Origin: Fibrobacter sp. UBA1765
Lineage (GTDB): Bacteria > Fibrobacterota > Fibrobacteria > Fibrobacterales > Fibrobacteraceae
Direction of reading: 5' to 3'
NCBI GenBank assembly: GCA_002314675.1
Contig: DCGZ01000025.1
Location: 1-5,836 of the forward strand
Length of the DNA: 5,836 nucleotides
The notes under the pieces were generated by a model. That model worked only from the letters and a program-made list of their open reading frames with translations, did no database searches and was not told the DNA's origin. Below are positions 5,430-5,836 of the stretch, piece after piece (within the stretch, counting starts at the first letter, position 1; each line of letters opens with the position of its first letter). Both the position numbers and the translations under genes were made by a program.

Positions 5430-5567
5430 GGGCGTTGCCCTGGCGGGCCGGCCCTCTTGCGCTATCGACTCGCGATGCGAGTCGTTCGTTCAGCCTCGCG
5501 CGACCTGCGACTGCACAAGGCAAGCGCCGCGCGAGTCCGACCCCATGCGGGCTACGGGGCCTAACGC
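5430..5567. repeat. 138-bp GC-rich element with terminal inverted repeats
   Basis: The element begins GGGCGTTGCCCTGGCGGGCC and ends ACGGGGCCTAACGC. GCGTT near the left end pairs with AACGC at the right, followed by GCCC with GGGC. Inside is a perfect 8-bp hairpin, CGACTCGC-GAT-GCGAGTCG (5466-5484), and a second complement of the same arm (CGCGAGTC, 5530-5537) that allows an alternative fold. Its GC content is far above the flanking DNA, with sharp edges. No gene is encoded. From memory, GC-rich units of this type (GGGCGTTGCCC... to ...CTAACGC) are dispersed in some bacterial genomes, but I cannot verify this here. Confidence 0.6.
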
Positions 5568-5671
5568 GAAAGCAGGATTGAGCCGTCTTTTTCTACATGG
5601 CGGATCCAAACTGTTCAAAAGATTCGCTAGACTTTTTCAGAATCACTTTGAGCCTCCTCGGGAAAATACTT

Positions 5672-5836
5672 TTAGGCGAGCGCTTTTTCGAGCATTTCCT
5701 TGCAGGCAGCAACGGTTTCGCCAAAAGAGACTGACTTTGCAAATGTTGATTTTCTAGCATAGTTTTTTCAAAAGCCGATTTTAAGTCAGCCAAGTCCACC
5801 TGTTCTGAACGCAATTTGCCAATGATAAAGATGTCA
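5672..5836 (-). pseudogene. Frameshifted 3' end of a gene, possibly AbiEii-like nucleotidyltransferase
   Basis: The gene enters from the right edge in one frame (DIFIIGKLRSEQVDLADLKS...) and stays protein-like to the run of six A at 5768-5763. Past that point this frame turns into a Lys/Arg/Ser-rich stretch ending at 5593. Another frame continues in protein-like style (FAKSVSFGETVAACKEM...) and stops with TAA at 5674-5672. One extra A in the run would join them as AFEKNYARKSTFAKSV. The pattern of DIF-I followed by a Leu-rich helix with an A-FEK segment weakly recalls the C-terminus of AbiEii/AbiGii toxins, but the catalytic part lies outside the window. The break could be a real mutation, a phase-variable run or a sequencing error. 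Further along, a GAGGAGG followed by a 17-codon GTG frame (5646-5593) looks like chance. Confidence 0.5.

Noticed and set aside
5593..5646. 17-codon GTG frame behind GAGGAGG after the broken gene
   Set aside because: The ribosome binding site is good, but the frame is very short and lies in degenerate sequence; nothing supports translation.
5428..5757. Plus-strand frame across the GC-rich element
   Set aside because: It crosses the palindromic element and the antisense of the broken gene; its Arg/Ala-rich composition is typical of chance frames in GC-rich repeats.

Overview
The window looks like chromosomal DNA from an anaerobic, moderately AT-rich Gram-negative bacterium. My best guess is Fibrobacter or a close relative in Fibrobacterota. 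That guess rests on the overall style: clear GAGG-type ribosome binding sites, TATATT-like -10 boxes, and the particular dispersed palindromic repeats between genes. No taxonomic marker gene is present, so the assignment is tentative.

Every convincing gene lies on the minus strand, so the transcriptional order runs from right to left. At the right edge (5836-5672) is the 3' end of a gene broken by a frameshift in a six-A run; its C-terminus weakly resembles AbiEii-type nucleotidyltransferase toxins. Next comes about 650 bp without a convincing gene (5671-5015). It holds a 138-bp GC-rich element with terminal inverted repeats, two pairs of short direct repeats spaced 32-33 bp, and a candidate promoter region for the next gene.

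The core is a sulfur amino acid block. A cystathionine gamma-synthase-like PLP enzyme (5014-3839) is followed by a 221-bp repeat-filled gap and then a MalY/PatB-type C-S lyase (3617-2412). The lyase stop codon shares a base (TAATG) with the start of a stand-alone LanC-like protein (2412-1042). The first two enzymes together would make homocysteine from cysteine and an activated homoserine through cystathionine. The LanC-like protein has seven Gly-rich repeats and a Cys / Cys-Cys-Gly zinc-site signature. It has no lanthipeptide precursor, dehydratase or transporter beside it, so its tight coupling to a C-S lyase is the most interesting point in the window.

Downstream, with its own candidate promoter, lies a two-gene toxin-antitoxin module: a UPF0175-family antitoxin (953-675) and a DUF3368 PIN-domain toxin (678-184), overlapping by ATGA. 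It ends in a good rho-independent terminator (124-91). The last bases at the left edge probably hold the start of another minus-strand gene that runs out of the window.
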